In this document: piece by piece, positions 1 through 8,967 of the stretch
Numbering within the stretch: the stretch's first letter is position 1
Layout of the letters: every line of letters begins with the position of its first letter
Assembly: GCF_009932375.1 (NCBI RefSeq)
Contig: NZ_BLJG01000015.1
Coordinates: 1-38,784 of the forward strand
Length of the DNA stretch: 38,784 nucleotides
Source of the DNA: Pseudomonas juntendi
Lineage (GTDB): Bacteria; Pseudomonadota; Gammaproteobacteria; Pseudomonadales; Pseudomonadaceae
Reading direction: 5' to 3'
Program-made: the position numbers and the translations under genes
The notes under the pieces: generated by a model
The model's input: the letters and a program-made list of their open reading frames with translations, nothing else
What the model was told of the DNA's origin: nothing
The model's database searches: none

Positions 1-35
1 TCGGCGCCGGCGTCGTAGCCAAAATCATCGAGTAA
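1..35 (+). CDS. tuf: Elongation factor Tu, 3' end only
   Basis: The first 35 bases encode the last ten residues GAGVVAKIIE and a TAA stop at 33-35. This is the typical C-terminus of bacterial EF-Tu, the GTPase that delivers aminoacyl-tRNA to the ribosome. Its place just before rpsJ matches the usual str-S10 gene order. The rest of the gene lies outside the window, so which tuf copy this is cannot be told. Confidence 0.85.
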   Translation, partial: GAGVVAKIIE

Positions 36-49
36 TCTCTCGACCGATT

Positions 50-81
50 GAAAAAACCCCCGCTCAGCGGGGGTTTTTTTT
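50..81 (+). terminator. Rho-independent terminator after tuf
   Basis: Perfect 7-bp stem CCCCCGC / GCGGGGG (57-63 with 67-73), loop TCA, preceded by an A-run and followed by eight T residues. It should end str-operon transcription before the rpsJ promoter. Confidence 0.93.
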
Positions 82-87
82 ATTGGG

Positions 88-116
88 TTGACACTAAATG
101 GGGGCGTCTATAGAAT
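88..116 (+). promoter_or_regulatory. Sigma70-type promoter of the S10 operon
   Basis: TTGACA at 88-93, a 17-nt spacer, and TAGAAT at 111-116. This near-consensus promoter lies just behind the tuf terminator and predicts a start near 123, giving a leader of only about 54 nt before rpsJ. Confidence 0.85.
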
Positions 117-176
117 CACGCCTCCTTTTAGCGGGCGTAGTGCGTCCGTTGGGAACAGCCTGGAGTCTGAAATCCA

Positions 177-488
177 ATGCAAAATCAGCAAATCCGTATC
201 AGGTTGAAGGCTTTCGACCATCGCCTGATCGACCAATCCACCCAGGAAATCGTGGAAACCGCGAAACGTACTGGTGCACAAGTGCGTGGTCCAATTCCAC
301 TGCCTACCCGCAAAGAGCGTTTCACCGTTCTGGTTTCCCCGCACGTCAACAAAGACGCGCGTGACCAGTACGAGATCCGCACTCATAAGCGTGTTCTGGA
401 CATCGTCCAGCCAACGGATAAAACCGTTGATGCGCTGATGAAGCTTGATCTGGCGGCAGGTGTGGAAGTACAGATCAGCCTCGGCTAA
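177..488 (+). CDS. rpsJ: 30S ribosomal protein S10
   Basis: Encodes 103 residues, the normal length for S10, a protein of the 30S head that also acts as NusE in antitermination complexes. The start [19 protein letters not shown] is characteristic, and the loop segment [14 protein letters not shown] is present. It opens the S10 operon behind the promoter at 88-116. The ribosome binding site is weak (GGAG near 163-166). The stop is followed by an 80-nt gap to rplC, the longest within this operon. Confidence 0.98.
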
Positions 489-568
489 GACTTCGGTCTA
501 GTCGTGTAACGCTCTGAAATGGGCGGCCATAGCGGGTGAAAGCCCCGTACACTCATGAGGTTTACAAC

Positions 569-1204
569 ATGACTATTGGTGTAATCGGTCGCAAGTGCGG
601 TATGACCCGCATTTTCACCGAAGAAGGTGTCTCCATTCCGGTCACGGTCATTGAGATCGAGCCGAATCGCGTCACCCAGTTCAAAACTGAAGAAACCGAT
701 GGCTACCGTGCAGTGCAAGTCACTGTCGGCGAGCGTCGTGCTTCGCGTGTGACTGCCGCTCAGGCAGGCCACTTCGCCAAGGCCAACGTTGCCGCTGGTC
801 GCGGTGTTTGGGAGTTCCGTCTTGAAGAAGGCGATTTCCAGGCTGGCGATCTGATCAAAGCTGAACTCTTCACTGCAGGCCAGCTGGTTGACGTTACTGG
901 TCAGTCCAAAGGTAAAGGCTTTGCCGGTACCATCAAGCGCTGGAACTTCCGTGGTCAGGACAACACCCACGGTAACTCCGTGTCGCACCGTGTTCCTGGT
1001 TCCATCGGCCAGTGCCAGACTCCTGGTCGTGTGTTCAAGGGCAAGAAAATGTCCGGTCACATGGGCGCCGAGCGCGTGACTGTTCAGTCCCTGGAAGTAG
1101 TTCGCGTAGACGCTGAACGCAACCTGCTGCTGATCAAAGGTGCCGTACCTGGCGCTACTGGTGGCGACGTGGTTGTACGTCCAGCTGTCAAGGCTCGCGG
1201 TTAA
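569..1204 (+). CDS. rplC: 50S ribosomal protein L3
   Basis: L3, an early assembly protein of the 50S subunit near the peptidyl-transferase centre. The start at 569 ([12 protein letters not shown]) gives 211 residues, close to the usual 209-212, and has GAGG at 557-560 eight bases upstream. An in-frame ATG at 536 would add eleven residues not found in L3 and lacks a good ribosome binding site. The central [18 protein letters not shown] segment around the methylated-Gln region is intact. Confidence 0.97.
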
Positions 1205-1216
1205 GGGGAAACTGAC

Positions 1217-1819
1217 ATGCAACTTAATGTAAATGACGCTCAGGCGATCGAAGTTTCCGAACTGACTTTCGGTGGCGAATTCAACGAGACGCTGGTTCAC
1301 CAAGCAGTCGTGGCCTACATGGCTGGCGGCCGTCAGGGTACCAAGCAGCAGAAGACCCGTTCCGACGTGGCTGGTGGCGGTAAGCGCCCATGGCGTCAGA
1401 AGGGTACTGGCCGTGCTCGTGCTGGTACCACTCGTGGTCCGATCTGGCGTGGCGGTGGTGTAACCTTCGCAGCTCGCCCTCAAGATCACTCGCAGAAGCT
1501 CAACAAGAAGATGTACCGCGCAGCACTGCGCTCCATCCTCGCTGAGCTGGTGCGTAGCGACCGTCTGGTCGTGGTTCAGGACTTCGCTGTTGAAGCGCCA
1601 AAAACCAAAGATCTGCTGAACAAGCTGAACGGCATGGGTCTGAGCGATGTTTTGATCGTTTCCGACGCTGTTGATCAGAACCTGTACCTGGCTGCTCGTA
1701 ACCTGCCGCACGTCGATGTACGTGACGTACAAGGTTCCGACCCGGTCAGTCTGATCGCATACGAGAAAGTGTTGATCACTGTCTCGGCCGTGAAGAAATT
1801 CGAGGAGCTGCTGGGATGA
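1217..1819 (+). CDS. rplD: 50S ribosomal protein L4
   Basis: L4 has 200 residues. Its long internal loop, rich in Gly and basic residues (around residues 45-90, including [15 protein letters not shown]), lines the peptide exit tunnel. In E. coli L4 also represses the S10 operon through the rpsJ leader; the leader here is too short for the E. coli structure. It lies 12 nt after rplC behind an AAGGGG ribosome binding site. Its stop overlaps the rplW start by 4 nt (ATGA), suggesting translational coupling. Confidence 0.97.
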
Positions 1820-2115
1820 ACCAGGAACGCGTATTCAAAGTCCTCCTTGGCCCGCACGTTTCCGAGAAGGCTACCGTTCTGGCTGAGAAAAAAGGCCAGT
1901 TCGTATTCAAGGTTGCTACCGATGCAACCAAGCTGGAAATCAAGAAAGCTGTCGAAGGCCTGTTCAACGTAAAAGTTGAAAACGTGTCGACTGTTAACGT
2001 TCTGGGTAAAACCAAGCGTACCGCACGTGGTCTGGGCAAGCGTAATGACTGGAAGAAGGCGATCGTCTCCCTTCAGCCAGGCCAAGATCTCGATTTCAGC
2101 AGCAGTGCTGAGTAA
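1816..2115 (+). CDS. rplW: 50S ribosomal protein L23
   Basis: L23, 99 residues, sits at the tunnel exit and is the docking site for trigger factor and SRP. The N-terminus [19 protein letters not shown] and the Lys-rich C-terminal half match the family. The ATG overlaps the rplD stop by 4 nt. No anomaly seen. Confidence 0.97.
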
Positions 2116-2129
2116 GGAAGGGGTGCATC

Positions 2130-2954
2130 ATGGCAATCGTTAAATGCAAACCGACTTCCCCTGGCCGCCGTTTCGTGGTCAAGGTGGTCAACAAGGAGCT
2201 GCACAAAGGCGCTCCTCACGCACCGCTGATCGAGAAAAAATCGAAGTCTGGTGGTCGTAACAACAATGGCCGCATTACCACTCGTCACGTTGGTGGTGGT
2301 CATAAGCAGCATTACCGTCTGGTTGACTTCCGTCGCAACGACAAAGATGGCATCCCAGCCACTGTCGAGCGTATCGAATACGACCCGAACCGTACTGCTC
2401 ACATCGCCCTGCTGTGCTACGCAGACGGTGAGCGTCGCTACATCATCGCCCCTAAAGGCGTGAGCGCTGGCGACCAGCTGATCGCAGGTGCACTGGCCCC
2501 AATCAAGGCCGGTAACTCCCTGCAGCTGCGCAACATTCCAGTAGGTAGCACCATCCACGGCATCGAACTGAAGCCGGGTAAAGGTGCACAGATCGCTCGT
2601 TCCGCTGGTGCTTCGGCTCAGCTGATCGCTCGCGAAGGTGTCTACGTGACCCTGCGTCTGCGCTCTGGTGAAATGCGTAAAGTCCTGGCTGAGTGCCGTG
2701 CGACCCTGGGCGAAGTCTCGAACTCCGAGCACAGCCTGCGTTCGCTGGGTAAAGCTGGTGCCAAACGCTGGCGCGGCGTTCGCCCAACCGTTCGTGGTGT
2801 TGCCATGAACCCGGTTGACCACCCACACGGTGGTGGTGAAGGTCGTACCTCCGGTGGTCGTCATCCGGTATCGCCATGGGGCTTCCCAACCAAGGGTGCT
2901 AAAACCCGTGGTAATAAGCGTACCGACAACATGATCGTCCGTCGTCGCAAGTAA
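2130..2954 (+). CDS. rplB: 50S ribosomal protein L2
   Basis: L2, 274 residues, is needed for subunit association and peptidyl transfer. The hallmark [18 protein letters not shown] motif with the conserved His is present near residues 223-240, and the very basic C-terminus ends IVRRRK. It has a strong ribosome binding site (AAGGAAGGGG) in the 14-nt gap after rplW. Confidence 0.98.
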
Positions 2955-2970
2955 CTAGAGGGATACGACA

Positions 2971-3246
2971 GTGCCACGTTCTCTGAAAAAAGGTCCTTTT
3001 ATCGATCTTCACCTGCTGAAGAAGGTCGAAGTGGCGGTGGAGAAGAATGATCGCAAGCCAGTTAAAACCTGGTCGCGTCGTTCGATGATCCTGCCACAAA
3101 TGGTCGGTCTGACCATCGCGGTACACAACGGTCGTCAACATGTCCCAGTTCTGGTGAACGAAGACATGGTCGGCCACAAACTGGGCGAGTTCGCCGGTAC
3201 CCGCACCTATCGCGGGCACGTGGCTGACAAGAAAGCCAAGCGTTAA
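2971..3246 (+). CDS. rpsS: 30S ribosomal protein S19
   Basis: S19, 91 residues, is a 30S head protein that pairs with S13 near the A site. The start is GTG at 2971, supported by AGAGGGA upstream and by the family N-terminus [15 protein letters not shown]. The segment [17 protein letters not shown] is intact. Confidence 0.97.
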
Positions 3247-3257
3247 GGGGTAAGGAA

Positions 3258-3590
3258 ATGGAAGTAGCCGCTAAGTTGTCGGGCGCTCGAATCTCCGCCC
3301 AGAAAGCCCGCTTGGTCGCCGACCAGATCCGCGGGAAGAAGGTGGGCGAAGCGCTCAACCTGTTGGCCTTCAGCAGCAAAAAAGCTGCTGAAATCATGAA
3401 GAAAGTCCTCGAGTCGGCCGTAGCCAACGCCGAACACAACGAAGGCGCAGACGTTGATGACCTGAAGGTCTCCACCGTCTTCGTCAACGAAGGGCGTTCG
3501 CTGAAGCGCATCATGCCACGTGCCAAAGGCCGTGCTGATCGCATCGTCAAGCGGTCTTGCCATATCACTGTCAAGGTTGCGGACAAGTAA
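3258..3590 (+). CDS. rplV: 50S ribosomal protein L22
   Basis: L22, 110 residues, has a globular domain plus a beta-hairpin that reaches into the exit tunnel at the constriction formed with L4 (the stretch [16 protein letters not shown] is the hairpin). The start [19 protein letters not shown] is typical. It follows rpsS by 11 nt with an AAGGGG/AAGGAA ribosome binding site. Confidence 0.97.
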
Positions 3591-3603
3591 CGGAGTCGAT
3601 CAG

Positions 3604-4290
3604 ATGGGTCAGAAAGTACATCCCACTGGCATTCGCCTGGGAATCGTCAAGGAGCACACCTCCGTCTGGTACGCAGACGGTGCTACTTACGCAGATTACC
3701 TGTTGAAGGATCTGAAAACGCGTGAGTACCTCCAAGACAAACTAAAAAGCGCGTCCGTAAGCCGTATCGATATTCATCGTCCGGCTCAAACTGCACGCAT
3801 CACCATCCACACCGCTCGTCCAGGTATCGTTATCGGGAAGAAAGGTGAAGATGTCGAGAAGCTGCGTCAGGACCTGACCAAGCAGATGGGTGTGCCTGTG
3901 CACATCAACATCGAAGAGATCCGCAAGCCGGAACTCGACGCTATGCTGGTTGCGCAGAGCGTAGCTCAGCAGCTGGAGCGCCGCGTAATGTTCCGTCGCG
4001 CCATGAAGCGCGCCGTACAGAACGCCATGCGTATTGGTGCCAAGGGCATCAAGATCCAGGTGAGCGGTCGTCTCGGCGGTGCTGAGATTGCTCGTACCGA
4101 GTGGTATCGCGAAGGTCGTGTGCCACTGCACACCCTGCGTGCCGATATCGACTACAACACCTACGAAGCTCACACCACTTACGGTGTGATCGGTGTGAAG
4201 GTTTGGATCTTCAAAGGCGAAGTTATTGGTGGTCGCCAAGAAGAACTGAAACCACAAGCACCAGCGCCTCGTAAAAAAGCTGCTAAGTAA
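3604..4290 (+). CDS. rpsC: 30S ribosomal protein S3
   Basis: S3, 228 residues, lines the mRNA entry channel. The start at 3604 ([14 protein letters not shown]) is the family start, with GGAG at 3592-3595; an upstream in-frame ATG at 3520 lies inside rplV and is rejected. The KH domain GxxG loop appears as IGKKGED, and the C-terminal domain ends in an Ala/Pro/Lys tail. Confidence 0.97.
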   Translation: MGQKVHPTGIRLGIVKEHTSVWYADGATYADYLLKDLKTREYLQDKLKSASVSRIDIHRPAQTARITIHTARPGIVIGKKGEDVEKLRQDLTKQMGVPVHINIEEIRKPELDAMLVAQSVAQQLERRVMFRRAMKRAVQNAMRIGAKGIKIQVSGRLGGAEIARTEWYREGRVPLHTLRADIDYNTYEAHTTYGVIGVKVWIFKGEVIGGRQEELKPQAPAPRKKAAK

Positions 4291-4302
4291 GGGGTACGCC
4301 AA

Positions 4303-4716
4303 ATGTTGCAACCAAAGCGTACAAAATTCCGCAAGCAGATGACTGGCCACAACCGTGGTCTGGCACTGCGCGGTAGCAAAGTCAGCTTCGGCGAATTCGC
4401 CCTGAAAGCTGTTGCTCGCGGTCGCCTCACCGCTCGCCAGATCGAGTCCGCACGTCGTGCGCTGACCCGTCACGTTAAGCGTGGCGGCAAGATCTGGATC
4501 CGTGTGTTCCCGGACAAGCCGATCTCCAAGAAGCCTCTCGAGGTTCGTATGGGTAAAGGTAAGGGTTCCGTGGAGTACTGGGTTGCCCAGATCCAGCCAG
4601 GCAAAGTCCTGTACGAGATCGAGGGTGTTTCTGAAGAGCTGGCGCGCGAAGCTTTCGCCCTGGCTGCTGCAAAGCTGCCTCTCGCCACCTCCTTTGTTAA
4701 GCGGACGGTGATGTGA
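4303..4716 (+). CDS. rplP: 50S ribosomal protein L16
   Basis: L16, 137 residues, contacts the A-site tRNA. The start [19 protein letters not shown] and the [13 protein letters not shown] segment, which carries the hydroxylatable Arg region in other bacteria, are present. It follows rpsC by 12 nt with AAGGGG. The stop TGA shares one base with the rpmC ATG. Confidence 0.97.
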
Positions 4717-4907
4717 TGAAAGCGAATGAACTTCGTGAAAAATCGGCACAGCAACTGAACGAGCAACTGCTCGGCTTGCTGCGCGACCAGTTCAATCTGC
4801 GTATGCAGAAAGCAACTGGCCAGTTGGGGCAGTCGCACCTGCTCTCGCAAGTTAAGCGTGACATCGCTCGCGTGAAAACTGTGCTCAACCAGCAGGCAGG
4901 TAAGTGA
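4716..4907 (+). CDS. rpmC: 50S ribosomal protein L29
   Basis: L29 is a small two-helix protein beside L23 at the tunnel exit. Starting at the ATG at 4716 gives 63 residues ([14 protein letters not shown]), the standard length. A GTG at 4713 would add one Met and is not needed. The start overlaps the rplP stop by one base (TGATG), so translation is probably coupled. Confidence 0.95.
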
Positions 4908-4909
4908 TC

Positions 4910-5176
4910 ATGGCTGAAGCTGAAAAAACCGTCCGTACGCTGACTGGCCGTGTCGTCAGCGACAAAATGGACAAGACCATCACCGTTCTGATCGAGCGTC
5001 GCGTCAAGCACCCGATCTACGGTAAATACGTTAAGCGTTCGACTAAGCTGCACGCGCACGACGAAACCAACCAGTGCAAAATCGGCGACAAGGTTTCCAT
5101 TACCGAAACCCGTCCGCTGGCCAAGACCAAGTCCTGGGCACTGGTTGAAGTCCTCGAACGCGCTGTTGAAGTCTAA
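4910..5176 (+). CDS. rpsQ: 30S ribosomal protein S17
   Basis: S17, 88 residues from the ATG at 4910 ([23 protein letters not shown]), is an OB-fold primary 16S-binding protein and the last gene of the classical S10 operon. A GTG at 4904 would add two residues. The gap to rpmC is 2 nt. No terminator is visible before rplN (23 nt), so S10 transcription probably reads into the spc genes. Confidence 0.96.
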   Translation: MAEAEKTVRTLTGRVVSDKMDKTITVLIERRVKHPIYGKYVKRSTKLHAHDETNQCKIGDKVSITETRPLAKTKSWALVEVLERAVEV

Positions 5177-5199
5177 GGGCTAGGGGTCGGAGAAATTTT

Positions 5200-5568
5200 A
5201 TGATTCAGACTCAATCCATGCTCGATGTGGCCGATAACAGCGGCGCTCGTCGCGTCATGTGCATCAAGGTGCTCGGCGGCTCGCACCGCCGTTACGCCGG
5301 CATCGGTGACATCATCAAAGTAACCGTCAAGGAAGCAATTCCGCGCGGTAAGGTCAAAAAAGGCCAGGTGATGACTGCTGTTGTCGTCCGTACCCGTCAC
5401 GGTGTACGTCGCGCTGACGGTTCCATCATTCGTTTCGACGGCAACGCTGCTGTTCTGCTGAACACCAAGCAAGAGCCGATCGGCACTCGCATCTTCGGGC
5501 CAGTGACCCGTGAACTTCGTACTGAGAAGTTCATGAAGATCGTCTCGCTCGCCCCTGAAGTGCTGTAA
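5200..5568 (+). CDS. rplN: 50S ribosomal protein L14
   Basis: L14, 122 residues, forms an intersubunit bridge. The start [21 protein letters not shown] and the [13 protein letters not shown] segment are diagnostic. It opens the spc gene block. No separate promoter of clear quality was seen in the 23-nt gap behind rpsQ, which contains a GGAG ribosome binding site. Confidence 0.97.
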
Positions 5569-5579
5569 GGAGATCCGAC

Positions 5580-5894
5580 ATGCAAAAGATTCGTCGTGAC
5601 GACGAGATCATCGTGATCGCCGGCAAAGACAAAGGTAAGCGCGGTAAGGTGCTGAAGGTTCTGGCTGATGACCGTCTGGTTATCGGTGGCGTGAACCTGG
5701 TCAAGCGTCATACCAAGCCTAACCCGATGGCGGGCGTACAGGGCGGTATCGTCGAGAAAGAAGCGCCTCTGCACGCTTCCAACGTTGCCATCTTCAACGG
5801 TGAAACCAACAAGGCTGATCGCGTTGGCTTCAAAGTAGAAGACGGTAAAAAAATTCGTGTCTTCAAGTCGACCCAAAAAGCGGTTGATGCTTGA
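5580..5894 (+). CDS. rplX: 50S ribosomal protein L24
   Basis: L24, 104 residues, initiates 50S assembly. The KOW motif is clear at the N-terminus ([14 protein letters not shown]). An AAGGAG ribosome binding site lies in the 11-nt gap after rplN. In E. coli the S8 repressor site lies at the rplX-rplE junction; I could not recognise its structure here. Confidence 0.96.
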
Positions 5895-5914
5895 ACACTG
5901 CTAGGTAGAAGACC

Positions 5915-6454
5915 ATGGCACGACTGAAAGAGATTTACCGGAACGAAATCGCTCCTAAGCTTAAGGAAGAACTTAAGCTGTCGAACGTGATGGAAGTTCC
6001 GCGCGTTACCAAGATCACCCTGAACATGGGTCTGGGCGAAGCGATCGGCGACAAGAAAGTCATCGAGCACGCTGTTGCCGACCTGGAAAAGATCACCGGT
6101 CAAAAGCCGGTTGTGACTTTCGCTCGCAAGTCCATCGCTGGCTTCAAAGTCCGCGAAGGCTGGCCGATCGGCGTCAAGGTGACCCTGCGTAGCGACAAGA
6201 TGTACGAATTCCTGGACCGCCTGCTGGCGATCTCCCTGCCTCGGGTCCGCGACTTCCGCGGCCTGAATGCCAAGTCCTTCGATGGCCGTGGCAACTACAG
6301 CATGGGCGTGAAAGAGCAGATCATCTTCCCGGAAATCGACTACGACAAGATCGATGCTCTGCGCGGTTTGGACATCACCCTGACCACCACTGCTCGTTCG
6401 GACGACGAAGGCCGCGCTCTGCTGCGTGCTTTCAAGTTCCCGTTCCGCAACTGA
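5915..6454 (+). CDS. rplE: 50S ribosomal protein L5
   Basis: L5, 179 residues, binds 5S rRNA and contacts the P-site tRNA. The start [19 protein letters not shown] and the motifs [11 protein letters not shown] and [13 protein letters not shown] are typical. It follows rplX by 20 nt. Confidence 0.97.
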   Translation: MARLKEIYRNEIAPKLKEELKLSNVMEVPRVTKITLNMGLGEAIGDKKVIEHAVADLEKITGQKPVVTFARKSIAGFKVREGWPIGVKVTLRSDKMYEFLDRLLAISLPRVRDFRGLNAKSFDGRGNYSMGVKEQIIFPEIDYDKIDALRGLDITLTTTARSDDEGRALLRAFKFPFRN

Positions 6455-6467
6455 TTGGAGTAGGAAA

Positions 6468-6773
6468 ATGGCCAAGAAGAGCATGAAAAACCGCGAGCTG
6501 AAGCGTCAGCTCACGGTAGCCAAGTTCGCTAAGAAGCGTGCTGAACTGAAAGCGACCATCGTCAACGTCAACGCCTCTCCTGAAGAGCGTTTCGCTGCCG
6601 TAGTCGCTCTGCAGAAGCAGCCACGCGACGCTAGCGCTTCGCGCCTGCGCAACCGTTGCCGCCTGACCGGTCGTCCTCACGGTGTATACCGTAAGTTCGG
6701 CCTGGGCCGTAACATGCTGCGTCAAGCTGCAATGCGCGGTGACGTACCAGGTCTGGTCAAGGCCTCCTGGTAA
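6468..6773 (+). CDS. rpsN: 30S ribosomal protein S14 (zinc-free type)
   Basis: S14 of 101 residues, starting at the ATG at 6468 ([14 protein letters not shown]); an upstream in-frame ATG at 6426 lies inside rplE and is rejected. The length and the single Cys in [12 protein letters not shown] show the long, zinc-independent form. It is followed not by rpsH directly but by a 208-nt structured gap. Confidence 0.97.
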   Translation: MAKKSMKNRELKRQLTVAKFAKKRAELKATIVNVNASPEERFAAVVALQKQPRDASASRLRNRCRLTGRPHGVYRKFGLGRNMLRQAAMRGDVPGLVKASW

Positions 6774-6781
6774 TCGCTGCA

Positions 6782-6833
6782 GGCAAGATCCCGGCGCAAG
6801 GAGAGCAATCTTCCGACCGCCGGTGACCTTGCC
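6782..6833 (+). other. Large imperfect hairpin behind rpsN
   Basis: GGCAAG (6782-6787) and CCGGCG (6791-6796) pair with CGCCGG (6818-6823) and CTTGCC (6828-6833), giving a two-part stem with an internal loop. It lies 8 nt after the rpsN stop and directly before a second hairpin. It may protect or process the rpsN 3' end; the role is inferred. Confidence 0.5.
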
Positions 6834-6836
6834 ATC

Positions 6837-6863
6837 AAACAAGCCCCTACATGGGGCTTGTTT
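6837..6863 (+). terminator. 11-bp hairpin, probable terminator or attenuator between rpsN and rpsH
   Basis: AAACAAGCCCC (6837-6847) is perfectly complementary to GGGGCTTGTTT (6853-6863) around a TACAT loop. The T-rich descending arm (GTTTCGTTTCT) resembles an intrinsic terminator, though the T-run is interrupted. It can separate rplN-rpsN from rpsH-rpmJ, at least in part. Confidence 0.6.
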
Positions 6864-6886
6864 CGTTTCTACCTTGTGTCTAGAAT
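6858..6886 (+). promoter_or_regulatory. Probable sigma70-type promoter for rpsH onward
   Basis: TTGTTT at 6858-6863, exactly 17 nt, then TAGAAT at 6881-6886, the same -10 as the rpsJ promoter. The -35 lies within the descending arm of the hairpin at 6837-6863. It predicts a start near 6893 and a leader of about 90 nt. Confidence 0.65.
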
Positions 6887-6892
6887 GACCGG

Positions 6893-6981
6893 CTCACCTG
6901 AGCCTGGGGTTTTCCCCTGCCTGTTCGGGTGGTTGTGATAGCCGCAAGGCTAATAATTCTTGTATCAGGAGCATCTAGCCC
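6893..6981 (+). promoter_or_regulatory. Structured 5' leader of rpsH
   Basis: The predicted leader contains GGGG-TTTT-CCCC around 6906-6917 and a perfect hairpin TAGCC-GCAA-GGCTA at 6939-6952 closed by a GNRA tetraloop, then the AGGAG ribosome binding site at 6967-6971. Such a leader could bind a ribosomal protein (S8 would be the obvious candidate by analogy), but no known motif was recognised. Confidence 0.4.
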
Positions 6982-7374
6982 ATGAGTATGCAGGACCCGT
7001 TAGCGGACATGCTAACTCGCATCCGTAATGCCCAGATGGCTGAAAAGTCCGTCGTAAGCATGCCTTCCTCCACCCTGAAGGTCGCGGTTGCCAAAGTTCT
7101 GAAAGACGAAGGTTACATCGCTGGCTACCAGGTAACTGGTGAGGCCAAGCCTTCCCTGTCGATCGAACTGAAGTATTTCGAAGGCCGTCCGGTCATCGAA
7201 GAACTGAAGCGCTCCAGCCGTCCAGGCCTGCGCCAGTACAAGTCCGTCGCAGAGCTGCCGAAAGTACGTGGCGGTCTGGGCGTGTCTATCGTCTCCACCA
7301 ACAAAGGTGTGATGACTGATCGCGCTGCGCGCGCTGCCGGTGTCGGCGGCGAAGTTCTGTGCACAGTGTTCTAA
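6982..7374 (+). CDS. rpsH: 30S ribosomal protein S8
   Basis: S8, 130 residues, binds 16S helix 21 and in E. coli represses the spc operon. The start [18 protein letters not shown] is typical, with AGGAG ten bases upstream; the C-terminal [20 protein letters not shown] is conserved. It follows a long gap holding two hairpins and a probable promoter, so it likely begins its own transcript as well as receiving read-through from rpsN. Confidence 0.97.
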   Translation: MSMQDPLADMLTRIRNAQMAEKSVVSMPSSTLKVAVAKVLKDEGYIAGYQVTGEAKPSLSIELKYFEGRPVIEELKRSSRPGLRQYKSVAELPKVRGGLGVSIVSTNKGVMTDRAARAAGVGGEVLCTVF

Positions 7375-7386
7375 GGGGAGATAGGC

Positions 7387-7920
7387 ATGTCTCGCGTCGC
7401 TAAGAACCCCGTTAAGCTGCCAGCAGGCGTCGAAGTCAAATTCGCCGGCCAGCAGCTTTCGGTGAAGGGTGCCAAAGGCACTCTCGAACTGAACGTTCAC
7501 TCGTCTGTTGAAGTTACCGAAGAATCTGGCGAGCTGCGTTTCGTCGCTCGCAACGGTGACCAGCAAGCTCGCGCCATGGCCGGTACCACCCGCGCTCTGG
7601 TGAACAACATGGTCCAAGGCGTAAGCCAAGGCTTCGAGCGCAAGCTCCAGCTGGTCGGTGTTGGTTACAAGGCACAGGCTAAAGGCACCGTCCTGAACCT
7701 GGCTCTGGGCTTCTCGCACCCAGTGGACTACGAACTGCCAGCCGGTATCACCGCTGAAACCCCAAGCCAGACCGACATCCTGATCAAGGGTATCGACAAG
7801 CAGCTGGTGGGTCAGGTGGCCGCTGAAATCCGCGACTTCCGTCCGCCAGAGCCTTACAAAGGTAAAGGTGTGCGTTACGCGGACGAAGTAGTCCGTCGTA
7901 AAGAAGCCAAGAAGAAGTAG
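7387..7920 (+). CDS. rplF: 50S ribosomal protein L6
   Basis: L6, 177 residues, is a two-domain protein near the factor-binding site. The start [17 protein letters not shown] and the C-terminal signature [20 protein letters not shown] are present. An AAGGGGAG ribosome binding site lies in the 12-nt gap after rpsH. Confidence 0.97.
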   Translation: MSRVAKNPVKLPAGVEVKFAGQQLSVKGAKGTLELNVHSSVEVTEESGELRFVARNGDQQARAMAGTTRALVNNMVQGVSQGFERKLQLVGVGYKAQAKGTVLNLALGFSHPVDYELPAGITAETPSQTDILIKGIDKQLVGQVAAEIRDFRPPEPYKGKGVRYADEVVRRKEAKKK

Positions 7921-7930
7921 GGCCTAGTAA

Positions 7931-8281
7931 ATGACCGACAAAAAAGTTATTCGACTGCGTCGCGCTCGCAAAGCACGTCTCAAGATGCACGAACTCGAAG
8001 TCGTGCGCCTGTGCGTGTTCCGCTCCTCGCAGCACATCTACGCCCAGGTCATTTCGGCCGACGGCAGCAAGGTTCTGGCAAGCGCCTCGACCTTGGACAA
8101 AGAACTGCGTGATGGCGCCACTGGCAACATCGACGCGGCCACTAAGGTTGGCAAGCTGGTAGCTGAGCGTGCGAAAGCCGCCGGTGTATCTCAAGTTGCC
8201 TTTGACCGTTCCGGCTTCAAGTACCATGGCCGCGTCAAAGCGCTGGCTGATGCTGCTCGTGAAGGCGGGCTGGAGTTCTAA
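7931..8281 (+). CDS. rplR: 50S ribosomal protein L18
   Basis: L18, 116 residues, binds 5S rRNA together with L5 and L25. The basic N-terminus ([12 protein letters not shown]) and the C-terminal [20 protein letters not shown] are characteristic. It follows rplF by 10 nt with a modest AGGGC ribosome binding site. Confidence 0.96.
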   Translation: MTDKKVIRLRRARKARLKMHELEVVRLCVFRSSQHIYAQVISADGSKVLASASTLDKELRDGATGNIDAATKVGKLVAERAKAAGVSQVAFDRSGFKYHGRVKALADAAREGGLEF

Positions 8282-8284
8282 GTT

Positions 8285-8785
8285 ATGGCAAATAACGATC
8301 AAAAGCGCGACGAAGGCTACATCGAGAAGCTGGTTCAAGTTAACCGCGTTGCCAAAACCGTAAAAGGCGGCCGTATCTTCACCTTCACCGCGCTGACCGT
8401 GGTAGGTGATGGTAAAGGTCGTGTCGGCTTCGGCCGTGGCAAATCGCGCGAAGTACCAGCCGCGATCCAGAAAGCCATGGAAGCTGCCCGTCGCAACATG
8501 ATCCAGGTTGACCTGAAGGGCACTACCCTGCAGTACGCCACCAAGGCTGCCCACGGCGCCTCGAAGGTTTACATGCAGCCTGCTTCGGAAGGTACCGGTA
8601 TCATCGCCGGTGGCGCAATGCGTGCTGTCCTGGAAGTTGCTGGTGTTCAGAACGTTCTGGCCAAGTGCTACGGTTCGACCAACCCAGTGAACGTGGTTTA
8701 CGCCACCTTCAAGGGTCTGAAAGCCATGCAATCTCCTGAATCCATTGCTGCCAAGCGCGGCAAGAGCGTCGAGGAGATCTTCTGA
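8285..8785 (+). CDS. rpsE: 30S ribosomal protein S5
   Basis: S5, 166 residues, helps maintain decoding fidelity at the mRNA channel. The double-stranded RNA-binding domain ([17 protein letters not shown]) and [17 protein letters not shown] are clear. It starts 3 nt after rplR, and its ribosome binding site lies inside the rplR 3' end. Confidence 0.97.
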   Translation: MANNDQKRDEGYIEKLVQVNRVAKTVKGGRIFTFTALTVVGDGKGRVGFGRGKSREVPAAIQKAMEAARRNMIQVDLKGTTLQYATKAAHGASKVYMQPASEGTGIIAGGAMRAVLEVAGVQNVLAKCYGSTNPVNVVYATFKGLKAMQSPESIAAKRGKSVEEIF

Positions 8786-8787
8786 TC

Positions 8788-8964
8788 ATGGCAACCGTAA
8801 AAGTAACGCTGATCAAGAGCGTCTCGGGCCGTCTGCCTAACCACAAACTGTGTGTTAAAGGCCTGGGTCTGCGTCGCATCGGTCACACTGTAGAAGTCCA
8901 GGATACTCCCGAGAACCGCGGGATGATCAACAAGGCTTACTACATGCTGAAGGTCGAGGGCTAA
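8788..8964 (+). CDS. rpmD: 50S ribosomal protein L30
   Basis: A short gene read directly from the sequence: ATG at 8788, TAA at 8962-8964, 58 residues beginning [20 protein letters not shown] and ending YYMLKVEG. The length and the [22 protein letters not shown] core are typical of L30. It lies 2 nt after rpsE, and its GAGGAG ribosome binding site is inside the rpsE end. Confidence 0.95.
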   Translation: MATVKVTLIKSVSGRLPNHKLCVKGLGLRRIGHTVEVQDTPENRGMINKAYYMLKVEG

Positions 8965-8967
8965 TCG

